A program made the translations under genes and the position numbers. Below the pieces are notes generated by a model. That model saw nothing but the letters and a program-made list of their open reading frames with translations, did no database searches and had not been told where the DNA came from. From Elusimicrobiota bacterium (GTDB taxonomy: Bacteria; Elusimicrobiota; Elusimicrobia; UBA1565; UBA9628), in contig JACQAZ010000014.1 of NCBI GenBank assembly GCA_016194705.1, forward strand, positions 121,429 through 185,428: a stretch of DNA of 64,000 nt, given 5' to 3'. This document shows positions 7,970 to 17,236 of the stretch, one piece after another. The first letter of the stretch is position 1; the number at the start of each line of letters is the position of its first letter.

Positions 7970-10317
7970 CATCGCGCGATCTCAAGCGGTACCTGCCACG
8001 CGCGTCCGTCGCCCTTCTGATCCTCGTCGCATTCGCGATAACTCGGCGCGGGGAGCCCGCCAAGGACGCGCCGCCGCCGCTCGAGAGCGTCTACGGCGAG
8101 GCCCTCCTGCACGGCGCGGCCCCTCCGGGCGTGGATGTCTCCTATCTTCTGCCCATGGCGACCATCGGCACGGCGCTGATGTTCAGCCACGACCGGCCCC
8201 CGCCTTGGAGGCGCTGGCTCGCCTGGGCGGGCTGCGCCGCGATCTTCCTCGCGCTTGCCGGATACGCACTCAGAACGGCCGAGTCGTGGACGGCCTCGGC
8301 CGTCCTGCTGGTCTTGGGTTGGCAGCTCGCCGGCGCTGACGGCGATTGGTACCGGTCGTACGCCCTGCTCGTGACGCTCGCCGCCGGCCTGCTCGCCTGG
8401 CGCGCGCAAGACCCCTCATTCGCCAGAAGCCTCGCGCTCGCCCTGGCCGTCGGAGCGACCCTGTTGTACCGTTCCCCGCTGGCCTTCTTTCCGCCGCTGC
8501 TGGTCCTCTTCGAGCGGCTGACTTGGCCGCGCGCGGCCCTGCGGTCGCATTGGAAGCACGCGGCGATCCTGCTGCTCGTTCCCTACGCGTTTCTCGCGCC
8601 TTGGATATGGATGAATTGGGTCCTCCATCGCCAATTCATCCCGTTCGAAAACGGGGAAGCCAACGGCATCATCGTCACGGCGGCCGTCGGACGCAATGAC
8701 AAGCTCCAGGGAGGCTCGCGCGATCCCTTCCTGGGCCCGTCGCCCGACGACCGCCGGCTCGCTCCGGTGCTGAGCTGGGCCGCCGCGACGGTCGGGCGCG
8801 ACCCGCTGCGCTACGCCGCCGGCTACGGGCGCCGCGCCTGGCTCGTCTTCCTGATCCATCCTTGGCTTGTCTGTCTCGCGCTGGTCTCGGCGTGGGCGTC
8901 GCGGTCGAGGAAGGGGATCGCGGAGCTGGTCCTTCTGGCGCTCTATTACGCGTGGATTCATTGCTTCATGGCCGTGAAGGCCGATTATTTCGCGCCGCTG
9001 TGGCCGCTGCTCGCGGCTCTGGCGGCCGCCCCCCTTCTCTCGCTTGAGGCTCATGCGCCGCCGCCCCAGCCTCGGAAGGCGGAGGCCGTCGCCGGGCCGG
9101 TCATGCTGCTCTTTCTCGGACTCGTCTTGATCGGCTGCGCCGGCTCGGCGTGGGTCGTCGGCGCGTACGCGAGCAAGGCCGCGCGGCGCGATCAGTTCTC
9201 CGACGCGGCCTTGGCGGAGGCCTTCGCGGCGGGGCCCCCGGACGCCTGGCTTCTCCTCGAGCGCGGCCGGCGCGGGCTCGCCGCGGGCCGCGCGAAGGAA
9301 GCCGTCGCCGATCTGCAGGACTCCCTGATCCTGCAGCCTGGACGCGAGGACCTCGCCCTGCTGCTGGCCGTGGCGCGGCATCGCGCGGGGCGCGACGAGG
9401 AGATCTCGAACTGGGAGCCGCCGGCGGACGACAGTTCCCTGGCCGCCGTGACGGGCTGCCTCTACAAGGCCCTCCTGCGCCTCAAGCAGGGCCGCCGGGA
9501 GGAGGCGAGGCGCCTGCTGTCGAGAGTCGTCGCGATGCTGGGCGACGAGGGGATCCGCGGCGACGGGAGCGGCGCCCCCCCGGGTGCGTCCGTCCTCGAC
9601 GGACTCTCCTTCAGATCGCAGGAGATTCCCGACCAGTACGCGGCGCTGCGATTGATGCCCTCCGCCGACCGCCTCTCCCTGCTGCGGGAGATGACGGCGC
9701 TCGCTCCCGGACGCCTTGATGTGCGGCTCGAAGAAGCGCGGCTGGCGGCGGAGACCGGCGATCGCGGGCTCGCGGCGGCCTCCCTCAAGAGGGCCGTGGA
9801 GCTCAAGCCCTCGGCGGACGACCTTCTCGCCATCGCCTTGGCTTATCAAAGAATAAAGGCGTACGGCCCGGCGCTGGCGGTTTTCCGGCGCTTGGCGCGC
9901 GATCACCCGAGCCGGGCGGATTATCGCGCCGGCCTGGGAGTCTGCGAGTACCTCGCGGGCTCGGCCGACCAAGCGCGCGCGGACCTCGAGGCGGCGCTCG
10001 CCCTCGACGCGGGGTTCCTTGCGGCTTATCTGAGCCTGGGAACCATCGAGGTCCGGGCGCGCCGCTTCGATCGGGCCGTGAGCGTCTACGATCGGGCGCT
10101 CTCCTCGCGCGGGTTCGGCGCGGCGGATCCCTCGCTGCGGGAATTGATCCGCCGGTCCCGGGAAGAAGCGGCTCAGGCGGCGACGGCCGCGCCGCGCGAC
10201 ACCGAGAGGCGGTCGAGGAAGTCCTCGAAGCGCTCGTCGAGCCGGCCGCGGCTCAAGCCCTCGATGGAGCGCGTGCTGAAGTCCTCGACCGTGAAGGAGG
10301 CCGTCACCGTGCCGTAG
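7966..10317 (+). CDS. polytopic membrane protein with TPRs, paralogue of the preceding gene
   Basis: 783 residues. It has the same plan as its neighbour: a short N-terminal anchor, a GEALLHG...VSYLLPMATIG segment matching GEGLLHG...VSYTMPLASIS in the first protein, many membrane segments including LLYRSPLAFFPPLL and APWIWMNWVLHRQFIPFE, then TPRs in the C-terminal third (about 600-740). Its ATG overlaps the previous stop by 4 bp. The last 48 codons (10173-10317) lie antisense to the end of the PfkB gene, a real convergent overlap unless the frame is closed earlier by an error. Confidence 0.8.
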   Translation: MTSRDLKRYLPRASVALLILVAFAITRRGEPAKDAPPPLESVYGEALLHGAAPPGVDVSYLLPMATIGTALMFSHDRPPPWRRWLAWAGCAAIFLALAGYALRTAESWTASAVLLVLGWQLAGADGDWYRSYALLVTLAAGLLAWRAQDPSFARSLALALAVGATLLYRSPLAFFPPLLVLFERLTWPRAALRSHWKHAAILLLVPYAFLAPWIWMNWVLHRQFIPFENGEANGIIVTAAVGRNDKLQGGSRDPFLGPSPDDRRLAPVLSWAAATVGRDPLRYAAGYGRRAWLVFLIHPWLVCLALVSAWASRSRKGIAELVLLALYYAWIHCFMAVKADYFAPLWPLLAALAAAPLLSLEAHAPPPQPRKAEAVAGPVMLLFLGLVLIGCAGSAWVVGAYASKAARRDQFSDAALAEAFAAGPPDAWLLLERGRRGLAAGRAKEAVADLQDSLILQPGREDLALLLAVARHRAGRDEEISNWEPPADDSSLAAVTGCLYKALLRLKQGRREEARRLLSRVVAMLGDEGIRGDGSGAPPGASVLDGLSFRSQEIPDQYAALRLMPSADRLSLLREMTALAPGRLDVRLEEARLAAETGDRGLAAASLKRAVELKPSADDLLAIALAYQRIKAYGPALAVFRRLARDHPSRADYRAGLGVCEYLAGSADQARADLEAALALDAGFLAAYLSLGTIEVRARRFDRAVSVYDRALSSRGFGAADPSLRELIRRSREEAAQAATAAPRDTERRSRKSSKRSSSRPRLKPSMERVLKSSTVKEAVTVP

Positions 10318-11105
10318 AGCATCGCGCGCTTGAGGCTCTCGACGTCGTCGAAGCCCCGGCAGGCCGCGAGATAGCCCATGAAGCCGCCGGCGAAGGTGTC
10401 GCCGGCGCCCGTCGGGTCCTTGACGGTCTCGAGGGGGAAGGCGGGAAAGACGTAGAACTTGCGGCCGACCTTGAGCACGGCGCCGTGCTCCCCTTCCTTG
10501 ATGACGACGACCGAGGGCCCCCACTCGCAGATCGTGTTGGCAGCTCGCAGGGCGTTGGGCTGACGCGTGAGTTTCTTGGCCTCTTCCTCGTTGGCGAAGA
10601 AGATCTGGACCTTCCCGAGAAGCTCCTTGAGCGCCTCGGGCTTAGACGAAATCCAATAGTTCATCGTGTCGCAGGCCACGACCGCGGGACTCTGCATCTG
10701 AGCGAGAACCTCGGCCTGCAGTTCGGGGTCGATGTTGGCGAGGAAGACGACCGGCGCGCGGCGCTGCTCGGCGGTCAGCACGGGCTTGAAATCCTTGAAG
10801 ACGTTGAGGTGGGTGGCCAAGGTCTTGGCGTCCGAGAGGTCGCGGCCGAACTTGCCGACCCAGCGGAAGGTCTTGCCCGGCATCACCTTGAGCCCGGAGA
10901 GGTCGATACCCCTCTCGGTCAGCATTTCGCGGTGCTCGGCCGGGAAGTCCTTGCCGACCACGCCGACCACGGACACGGGATTGAAATTGCGCGCCGCAAG
11001 AGAGAAGTAGACCGCAGATCCCCCCAAAGCCTCCTTGCTCTCCCCCTCCAAGGTCTTGACCGAGTCCAAAGCCACTGATCCGACTACGACGATCGATCCG
11101 CTCAT
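10173..11105 (-). CDS. PfkB-family carbohydrate/nucleoside kinase
   Basis: 310 residues of the ribokinase/PfkB superfamily. The N-terminal substrate-binding GGSAVYFSLAARNF and the C-terminal signature DPTGAGDTFAGGFMGYLA, with the catalytic Asp in GAGD, are both present. It phosphorylates a sugar or nucleoside using ATP; the substrate is not resolved, though adenosine kinase-like members share this length. The ATG overlaps the stop of the SurA-N-like gene by 4 bp, so it is the last gene of the envelope operon. The 3' end overlaps the convergent TPR gene by 145 bp. Confidence 0.9.
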   Translation of the reverse strand: MSGSIVVVGSVALDSVKTLEGESKEALGGSAVYFSLAARNFNPVSVVGVVGKDFPAEHREMLTERGIDLSGLKVMPGKTFRWVGKFGRDLSDAKTLATHLNVFKDFKPVLTAEQRRAPVVFLANIDPELQAEVLAQMQSPAVVACDTMNYWISSKPEALKELLGKVQIFFANEEEAKKLTRQPNALRAANTICEWGPSVVVIKEGEHGAVLKVGRKFYVFPAFPLETVKDPTGAGDTFAGGFMGYLAACRGFDDVESLKRAMLYGTVTASFTVEDFSTRSIEGLSRGRLDERFEDFLDRLSVSRGAAVAA

Positions 11106-11806
11106 TGACCGGACTCCCGCTGCTCCAGATAGGGACGGATCTCGATCTGGGTCGTCAGCTGCCTGAGATAATAGTTGATGAGCTCGAGGCCGCGCTGCTG
11201 GCGCAGCTTGGCGGTGAACTCCTCCTTCTTCTTGTCGAAATCCTTCATCGAGCCCTTGTTGGCCAGTGCGTAGGCCTCCTCCGCCTCGCCGGGCGCCAGC
11301 TTGGCGGTCTGGAACAGCACGCTCTGCAGCATGCGCGCCTTGAGCGAGTTGCGCCGCGCGTTCTCGTAAGCCTCCGGGCTGTCGTGATAGACGCTGCGCA
11401 GGGCGCGGAAATAGAGTTCCTGGCTGAAGGCCCCGTTGTGCTGAAAGGCCTGCGTCGTCTGAATGTCGCGCGCCAGCTCGTCGTCGGGCACCTTGATGCC
11501 CATCTCGTCGGCCTTCACCCGCATGAGCTCCTCGACGATCATGTCGCGCAGCATCTCCTGCTTGACCTGCTTGAGTATGTCGTCGCTCACGTCGGTCCCG
11601 CGGCTCTTGAGGATGTCCGAATACTGCTGGACCCGGAAGACGAAGCGGGAATAGGGGATCTTATTGCCGCCCACCGTGGCCACCGCCGAGCTCATGTCCT
11701 TGCTGGTGAAGAGGTAGCCCCCGAGCCCGACGAAGGTTCCTATCAGGAAAATGACGATCGTGGCGGCAAACAGCGCGCGGCGGTAGCGGCTTAAAAATCG
11801 GATCAC
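11102..11806 (-). CDS. membrane-anchored SurA N-terminal-like chaperone domain protein
   Basis: 234 residues. A single N-terminal membrane anchor (about 9-33, LFAATIVIFLIGTFVGLGG) is followed by a helical domain with the SurA/PpiD-N pattern (KIPYSRFVFRVQQYSDIL ... MLRDMIVEELMRVKADEMGIKVPDDELA). No parvulin PPIase domain follows, so it would be a chaperone-only or degenerate PpiD-like protein on the periplasmic face. It lies between bactofilin and PfkB in one operon. Confidence 0.75.
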   Translation of the reverse strand: MIRFLSRYRRALFAATIVIFLIGTFVGLGGYLFTSKDMSSAVATVGGNKIPYSRFVFRVQQYSDILKSRGTDVSDDILKQVKQEMLRDMIVEELMRVKADEMGIKVPDDELARDIQTTQAFQHNGAFSQELYFRALRSVYHDSPEAYENARRNSLKARMLQSVLFQTAKLAPGEAEEAYALANKGSMKDFDKKKEEFTAKLRQQRGLELINYYLRQLTTQIEIRPYLEQRESGQ

Positions 11807-11818
11807 GCGGGAGGCTCT

Positions 11819-12229
11819 CTAGGCGCTGTGGGCCGACTGGTAGGATTCGGAGGAGCCCTCTTGGGCGCTGTCCTCCGCGGATGTCATGGCGCAGGTGCCG
11901 TCGAAAAAACCGCCGTCGTCGATGCGAAGGCGCGGGGTCTTGATGTTGCCGGTCAGCCGTCCCTTGGCGTGCACCTCGATGGCGCGCGAGGCCACGACGT
12001 CGCCTTCGACGGCCCCCGCCACGGAAAGGGTCTCCGCGGCGATATTGCCCTTGACCTTGCCCTTCTTGCCGATCTCGACGGTGATGGCGTCGGTGATGTC
12101 GCCCTCGACGACGCCCTCGATGCGCAACGAGCCCTTCGCGGCCAGGACCCCGTGGAAATAGGCTTCCTCGCCGACCAAGGTCACGGCCTCGGAACTGGGC
12201 CCCTCGCCCTTCCCGGAGAACATGGCCAT
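11819..12229 (-). CDS. bactofilin (polymer-forming cytoskeletal protein)
   Basis: 136 residues with the DUF583/bactofilin beta-helix: regularly spaced GxVEGDI..., GKVKGNI..., GxVEGDV..., GRLTGNIKT turns at about 35-105. Bactofilins polymerise without nucleotide and scaffold cell-wall enzymes at the inner membrane. It starts 4 nt after the end of an M23 peptidase gene, the pairing known from curved and stalked bacteria where bactofilin localises that peptidase. Short disordered tails flank the core. Confidence 0.93.
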   Translation of the reverse strand: MAMFSGKGEGPSSEAVTLVGEEAYFHGVLAAKGSLRIEGVVEGDITDAITVEIGKKGKVKGNIAAETLSVAGAVEGDVVASRAIEVHAKGRLTGNIKTPRLRIDDGGFFDGTCAMTSAEDSAQEGSSESYQSAHSA

Positions 12230-12233
12230 GCGC

Positions 12234-13226
12234 CTAGCGTCCCGAGGCGGGCGCGGTCGCCGGCCGCGCGCTCAGGAAATCGGACCCGGAGCGCAGCTTG
12301 AGGAAGATCATGGGGTTGACCGGCTTGCCGTGGCGCCACACCTCGTAGTGGAGGTGCGCGCCCGTGGAGCGGCCCGTCGTGCCCATATAGGCGATCACCT
12401 GGCCGCGCGAGACGCGCTGGCCGTTCTGAACGAGGAACTTGGAGGTGTGGCCGTAGAGCGTGGAGATGCCGTAGCCGTGATCGATGACCACCATCTGGCC
12501 GTAGCCGTGCGACCAGCCGGTGTGGCGCACGGTCCCGTCGGCGGTGGCGTAGATCAAAGTGTCGGGGGAGTTCGCGATGTCGATGCCGGCGTGGAACTCG
12601 CCGCTCTCGCCCTCTTCCCGCCGGATCGGGTCGAAGCGGTAGCCGAAGAGCGAGGTGATCTGGCCCTCGGTGGGCCACATGTTGGGCGTGGCGTGGTAGA
12701 GGCTGCGCTGGTTGCTGATGTACCAGGTGATCTCCTGGAAGCTGGCCAGGCGCTTGTAGGATTCCGCCCGGATCGCGGCGATCTGCTTGTGCCAGTCCGC
12801 CTGGTTGACCCCCGAGGCGCCGCCGTCGAGCATCTTTTTGAGCAGGCTGCGGTCCGCGGGCGTCGGCCCGCCGACGGCGGTCTCGTTCTGCACGATGTCG
12901 CGCCGGCGCGAGAGGCTCAAGAGGACCCGCAACTGCTGGTCGGTGGCCGCGGCCATGTCCAGGACCTCGCGCGAGCGCTGCATCTCCTGCGCGAGATTGC
13001 CGAGCTTGGCCATCATGACCTGGTTGTCGGCCTTGGTGATCCAGTAATCGGTGTGCCTGCCCACGACGAAGCCGGCCCAGATCGTCAGTCCCGTCCAGAG
13101 CGAGGCCAGGACCAGGAAAAAAGCGTTGGAAAACTGCAGGCGCCATGGCTTGAGCGGCGTCTGGGGGATGATGAGGACCGTGACCTTGCGGTCGAGGGCG
13201 TCTCGAAGTCTCTTGTGCCAATTCAC
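12234..13226 (-). CDS. M23-family peptidoglycan endopeptidase (LytM domain)
   Basis: 330 residues. An N-terminal membrane anchor (about 33-55), a helical stalk (about 60-180), then a C-terminal LytM domain with zinc ligands in FHAGIDIAN (HxxxD) and AHLHYEVW (HxH). It should cut peptide cross-links from the periplasmic side, guided by the adjacent bactofilin. The start is GTG at 13226, chosen for the AGGA 8 nt upstream and a TTGACA-17-TATAAC promoter about 28 nt upstream. First gene of the operon M23, bactofilin, SurA-N-like, PfkB. Confidence 0.92.
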   Translation of the reverse strand: MNWHKRLRDALDRKVTVLIIPQTPLKPWRLQFSNAFFLVLASLWTGLTIWAGFVVGRHTDYWITKADNQVMMAKLGNLAQEMQRSREVLDMAAATDQQLRVLLSLSRRRDIVQNETAVGGPTPADRSLLKKMLDGGASGVNQADWHKQIAAIRAESYKRLASFQEITWYISNQRSLYHATPNMWPTEGQITSLFGYRFDPIRREEGESGEFHAGIDIANSPDTLIYATADGTVRHTGWSHGYGQMVVIDHGYGISTLYGHTSKFLVQNGQRVSRGQVIAYMGTTGRSTGAHLHYEVWRHGKPVNPMIFLKLRSGSDFLSARPATAPASGR

Positions 13227-13253
13227 GCAGTTGTCCTATTTTGCGTCCCGGAT

Positions 13254-13282
13254 GTTATAACAGAACGAGGCCCCCCTGTCAA
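13254..13282 (-). promoter_or_regulatory. promoter of the M23-bactofilin operon
   Basis: Minus strand TTGACA (13277-13282), 17 bp, TATAAC (13254-13259). The GTG start is at 13226, giving a conventional short leader with an AGGA Shine-Dalgarno, unlike the leaderless promoters elsewhere. Confidence 0.65.
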
Positions 13283-13340
13283 TGCCCGGATTATGACGGC
13301 TCCCACGGGCCCCTTGACGGAGCCCGCGCGAACTTACATG

Positions 13341-15182
13341 TCAGCGGGGCGTCCCCAGCATGCCGTAGAGGACCCCCCCGGGGCGCGACTCCGCCTTGAA
13401 GACCCGGCCGCAGGCGGCTGCGATCTCGCGCAGGCAGCCGGCCTCGACCGCGAGCCGGGCGGGCGGCTGCGAGCGGCCCTCGGCCAGCCCCGTCATGCGC
13501 ACGAGCGGCATGAGGACGGCGGGGGCGTCGGGGCCGCACCGGCAGACGGGCTCCAGGAAGGAGCGCGGCGGGAACACGAAAGCGTGGCGGCGCGCGAGGT
13601 CCGCGTAGGCGGTCCGGATGAGGTCGACCTCGTTTTGAGGCATCGGCGTGTTGACCGCGATGCGAGTCCCGTCCGCGAGCGCCCCCTCCCGCTCGGCTTG
13701 GCGCACGAGCCGGCGGATGGGCAGATAGATCGGCGCGTCGTAATCCTCGATGAAGCTGCGCTCGGGGTCGGGGCCCAGCCCGAGCCGCAGCGCTTCGACC
13801 AGGCCCGGGGCGTTGAGCAGGAGGATCGTCCCCAGAGCGGCCGCGTAAATCGCCCGCCGCCGCGGACCGTCGAGAAGATCGGAAGCGACGAAGAGGGACG
13901 CTCCGATGAGGGCGGCGGTGAACAGTTGAAAGCGAGGGTAGCCGGTCCCCGACCAGCCGTCGGCATAAAAGAAAAGCGCCTGGCCGAGCGCCGCCGCGGC
14001 GAGCCAAGCGCATTCCCATCGACGCCTGTTCTTCCAACAACTCAGGAAAAGCGCGCAGAGAATCGCGCCAAGGCAGAGGGCCAGCCCCGAGCCCCCGAAT
14101 TGGAAGCGCAAATGCTGCCAATAGACTTGGGCCCTCGCCGCCGAGAACAGGTCGTCGGGGCGGCGCAGGACCCAATGCCTCCAGACACCGGCCTGCCGCC
14201 GGGCGGCGAAATAGAGCAGGAAGGGAGCGCCGGAGCACGACATGACCAACAGAGGTTCCGGACCTATCAGCGATCTCACGCCGCGGCGTCCGTAGGATGC
14301 GATCCAAAAGAACGGAAGGAGCAGGATGGCCTGTTCCTTGATCATGGCCGCGCCGCCGACCAGCAGGCACGGCAGCCACGGCCGGGACCGGTCGTCGTCG
14401 AGAAGGGACTCGACGGCCGTCAGGGACAGGACGAGGCTCCAGGGCTCGAGATAGGCGCTCGCGAAATAATAGACGACATGCTTCTGGAAGAAAAAGTACG
14501 CGCAGAACAGCGCGGCGCGCCGATCCGGAGCCCGGCCCAGGAGCGCGGGACGCAGCGCGAAGAGCCAACAGGGCAGGGCCAGCGCGTTAAGCAGTCGGTT
14601 GGCGTTGACAGGCGAGTCCCATTGCAGGACGCGGCTCAGGATGACGAGCGGCGTCGAGAAAAAATAAAAGACGGCCGGATAGCGCACCAAAGCGGGCTCG
14701 GACGCCTCTCCCGCCCAGCCCAGCGCGAGAAGCAGCCCCAGCGCGGCCAACGACCAGAGAGAGGCGCGCCAGCGCCGGGCCGCGAGGGCCAAGGCGCCCA
14801 GGCTCAGGGCGAGCGCCGGCAGGGACTTGATCCAAAACCTCGCCGCCGCCGCCGCCGCGAAGAGGTGGAAGTCGTCGTCGCCGCGAAAGGCGAACTCCTG
14901 GCCCCAGGTCATCATCAGATAGACCAGGACCGGGGCGCACATGACCGACCCGAGCAGGAGGCTCCGGAGCTCCGGAGTGCTCCAGGAATTCTTAAGGAGC
15001 TGGACCGGGACATCGAGACCCGCGCCGCGGGCCGAGGCCGCGGCCACGACGAGGAGGCAGAGGAGCAGGACGGCCTCGGGCCCCAGTCCCGGCAAGCGGG
15101 TCCAGAGGGCGCCCGCGACGACCGCGCCGAAAAAGAAAAGCAGGAGCACGGTCCGCAGGCGCGGGCTCGGGCTCTTGATCAT
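13341..15182 (-). CDS. polytopic membrane protein, glycosyltransferase-39-like
   Basis: 613 residues with about a dozen hydrophobic segments from residue 11 onward and a soluble C-terminal part of about 130 residues containing a Cys cluster (PVCRCGPDAP). Segments such as FRGDDDFHLFAAAAAARFW (acidic DDD after the second membrane segment) resemble the first-loop acidic motif of GT-C enzymes (ArnT/PMT/GT39). The donor would be a polyprenyl-linked sugar and the acceptor is unknown. A TAGGAT box lies about 9 nt before the ATG. Divergent from the HD-domain gene. Confidence 0.7.
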   Translation of the reverse strand: MIKSPSPRLRTVLLLFFFGAVVAGALWTRLPGLGPEAVLLLCLLVVAAASARGAGLDVPVQLLKNSWSTPELRSLLLGSVMCAPVLVYLMMTWGQEFAFRGDDDFHLFAAAAAARFWIKSLPALALSLGALALAARRWRASLWSLAALGLLLALGWAGEASEPALVRYPAVFYFFSTPLVILSRVLQWDSPVNANRLLNALALPCWLFALRPALLGRAPDRRAALFCAYFFFQKHVVYYFASAYLEPWSLVLSLTAVESLLDDDRSRPWLPCLLVGGAAMIKEQAILLLPFFWIASYGRRGVRSLIGPEPLLVMSCSGAPFLLYFAARRQAGVWRHWVLRRPDDLFSAARAQVYWQHLRFQFGGSGLALCLGAILCALFLSCWKNRRRWECAWLAAAALGQALFFYADGWSGTGYPRFQLFTAALIGASLFVASDLLDGPRRRAIYAAALGTILLLNAPGLVEALRLGLGPDPERSFIEDYDAPIYLPIRRLVRQAEREGALADGTRIAVNTPMPQNEVDLIRTAYADLARRHAFVFPPRSFLEPVCRCGPDAPAVLMPLVRMTGLAEGRSQPPARLAVEAGCLREIAAACGRVFKAESRPGGVLYGMLGTPR

Positions 15183-15234
15183 CGCGTCCGCATCCTAACA
15201 TTTCCCGCCCCGGCCTTGTTCGGCGCTCGACCCC

Positions 15235-15263
15235 TGGACAATCCGGGGTTCCGGGGCTAAACT
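15235..15263 (+). promoter_or_regulatory. leaderless-type promoter of the exported HD protein
   Basis: TGGACA (15235-15240), 17 bp, TAAACT (15258-15263), then TAGGCC and the ATG at 15270. The gap is 6 nt, so no Shine-Dalgarno can be carried in the transcript. Confidence 0.68.
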
Positions 15264-15269
15264 TAGGCC

Positions 15270-17216
15270 ATGACCCCTCGACGGTTCCCGTGGCTCCTTG
15301 CCTTGAGCCTCGCCCTGCCTCTCGCGCCGCGGGCCGGCGACGTCAAGATCGAAGTCGGCGCGAGCATGCCGGCGGGCCCCGTCGGCCAGAACAACCTCAA
15401 GAAGATCGAGCCGATCCCGACGGTAGGAGGCTCGCTCGAGACCCCGCTCGATGCCAAGACCGGCGTGGAAATGGCCGGGGCCAACGCCGCCGGGACGATC
15501 CCGGCCCTGCCCGACGCCGCCGTCAAGGCCGGACAACCGGGGACGACGGCTCACAGCCCGCGGCCCGGCGCCGGCGAATGGGATGCGGAGCTCATTCTCA
15601 AGAACGGCCAGGCGGCGGTCGTTCCGGTCGCGCCGCACCGCGCCGTCGAGCCTTACTTCGTCGGAGCCCTGACGCGCCTGGGCGTGCCGCAGGACCTGGC
15701 CGCGGCGCTCGCCGAATACCAGGCCAGCCGCCATCCCGGCGACCAGGACAAGGTCTACCACGGGTTGGGCCATTCGCAGGACGTGCCCGCCGCGGTCTCG
15801 GCGATATTAGAGAACCTGCCCGACGGCGCGATGACGGAGCGCCAGAAGGTCCTCTTGATCGTCGCCGCCGTCCTGCACGACATCGACCCCCAACGCAAGC
15901 CCGAGACTCCCGCGCGCGTCTCTGCGACCTTGCCGTATTTGGAGATGGACCCTGCCTCCGTCGCCATCCTCGCGGAGTTCGGCAGGCGCTACGGCATCAC
16001 GACGGCGCAGGTCCAGGCGCTGATCAAGGCCACGGACTTCAACATGGACCCCGCCGCCCAGAAGGCGATCTCGGAGGACTTCGAGTCCAGAGTCAGGTCG
16101 TCCTTCCCCGCCAAGGAGCAGGCCTGGGCCTTGGATTGGGGCCGCAAGCTCTCCTTCGCCGACAAGAGCGCGACCTATCTCGGCTCGGTCGAGGCGGCCG
16201 ACCGCCAGGTGCGCAACCTCGCCAACGAGATCCGCAAGGCCGTCGAGGCGGCCACCGGCCAAGCGGCGCCCGACCGCGAGGAGGTCATGCTGCGCGCCAG
16301 CAGTAAATTCCTCAAAGTCCTGCGCGACAGCCCCGACTACGCCATCCTGCCGGCTTCGCTTCAAAGGAATTTCGAGAAGGTGTACGCGCATTTCGAGCGC
16401 CTCGCCGACCCTTCGGTGCCGATCCCCTCCGAGAACGCCCAGCCCCGAGGCCCCCCGGCGACCGCCGACCTGGCGATCCGCCGGCTCTCGCTCGGGCTCG
16501 AAGCCACAGACCGCGACCTAGCAAACCTCAAGACCGCGGGCTTCGCGGTCCTGGCCCCGGGCGCGCTGATGGACGCCGAGACCGAGCGGCGCGTGCTCGA
16601 TATCGTGGAACGCGACTGGATCAAGAACGGCCAGCCGGTCTTCTCGCAGCTTCCATTCAACGATCGTTCCCAGCCGTTGTGGGGCCCGCGAATGGCCTCG
16701 GTCCGGGCCGAGCTGGACCCCGTGGTCGAGAACCTGACCCGGCGGCTCAACTCGGTGCTGACCGGCGAGGGCATCGCGGTGCGCGACGTCCAGTTGAGAC
16801 TGGCTACGCCGGAGGAGCCGGAAAAACAGGTCATCCACGTGGACCTGGCGCCCTACATCACCGCGACCTACGCCCTGCGCGGCCGCGGCACCGTGCTGTT
16901 CAGGATTTCCGACGGCCTCGCCCAAGCCCGCGAGGCTCCGACTCATTCCTGGGCGCTGGTCACCAACGCCGAGCGCGAGGCCGCCACCGGGATTCCCGGG
17001 ACGGTCCACGACATACCCCTGACCGACCGCCCGCGGGTCCTGCTGATCGTGCGCTTCACACGCACGGGCCCGGAGCTCCCGAAGGACAGGCTCGCCGCGG
17101 CCCGCGAGCGCTCCAAGGCGCGCGCCGACGGCGTGGCGCGCCAACTGGCCCGACAGGGCCGCAAGCCGGAGAAGTCGGGCCTGCTCGGCTCGCTGACCAG
17201 GATTTTCGGCGAATAG
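15270..17216 (+). CDS. exported HD-domain protein
   Basis: 648 residues. A Sec signal peptide (MTPRRFPWLLALSLALPLAPRAG) precedes a proline-rich linker. At about 145-350 is an HD-type region: DKVYHGLGHSQDV and AAVLHDIDPQRKP supply the His and HD residues, followed by a helical stretch (ATLPYLEMDPASV, ALIKATDFNMDP). The last 270 residues form an unassigned domain. HD hydrolases act on phosphate esters and are normally cytoplasmic, so the signal peptide is notable. The same HD segment recurs, without signal peptide, in the gene at 37750. Confidence 0.78.
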   Translation: MTPRRFPWLLALSLALPLAPRAGDVKIEVGASMPAGPVGQNNLKKIEPIPTVGGSLETPLDAKTGVEMAGANAAGTIPALPDAAVKAGQPGTTAHSPRPGAGEWDAELILKNGQAAVVPVAPHRAVEPYFVGALTRLGVPQDLAAALAEYQASRHPGDQDKVYHGLGHSQDVPAAVSAILENLPDGAMTERQKVLLIVAAVLHDIDPQRKPETPARVSATLPYLEMDPASVAILAEFGRRYGITTAQVQALIKATDFNMDPAAQKAISEDFESRVRSSFPAKEQAWALDWGRKLSFADKSATYLGSVEAADRQVRNLANEIRKAVEAATGQAAPDREEVMLRASSKFLKVLRDSPDYAILPASLQRNFEKVYAHFERLADPSVPIPSENAQPRGPPATADLAIRRLSLGLEATDRDLANLKTAGFAVLAPGALMDAETERRVLDIVERDWIKNGQPVFSQLPFNDRSQPLWGPRMASVRAELDPVVENLTRRLNSVLTGEGIAVRDVQLRLATPEEPEKQVIHVDLAPYITATYALRGRGTVLFRISDGLAQAREAPTHSWALVTNAEREAATGIPGTVHDIPLTDRPRVLLIVRFTRTGPELPKDRLAAARERSKARADGVARQLARQGRKPEKSGLLGSLTRIFGE

Positions 17217-17236
17217 CCCGCCCCGCGGCCCCTCGC

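Noticed and set aside
8416..10524. 702-residue open frame on the minus strand
   Set aside because: It mirrors the second membrane-TPR gene, lacks any family motif and has shadow-type composition.
12222..15260. 1012-residue open frame on the plus strand
   Set aside because: It is antisense to the M23 peptidase and the glycosyltransferase-like gene; its sequence is low-complexity and charged, typical of a GC-rich shadow frame.
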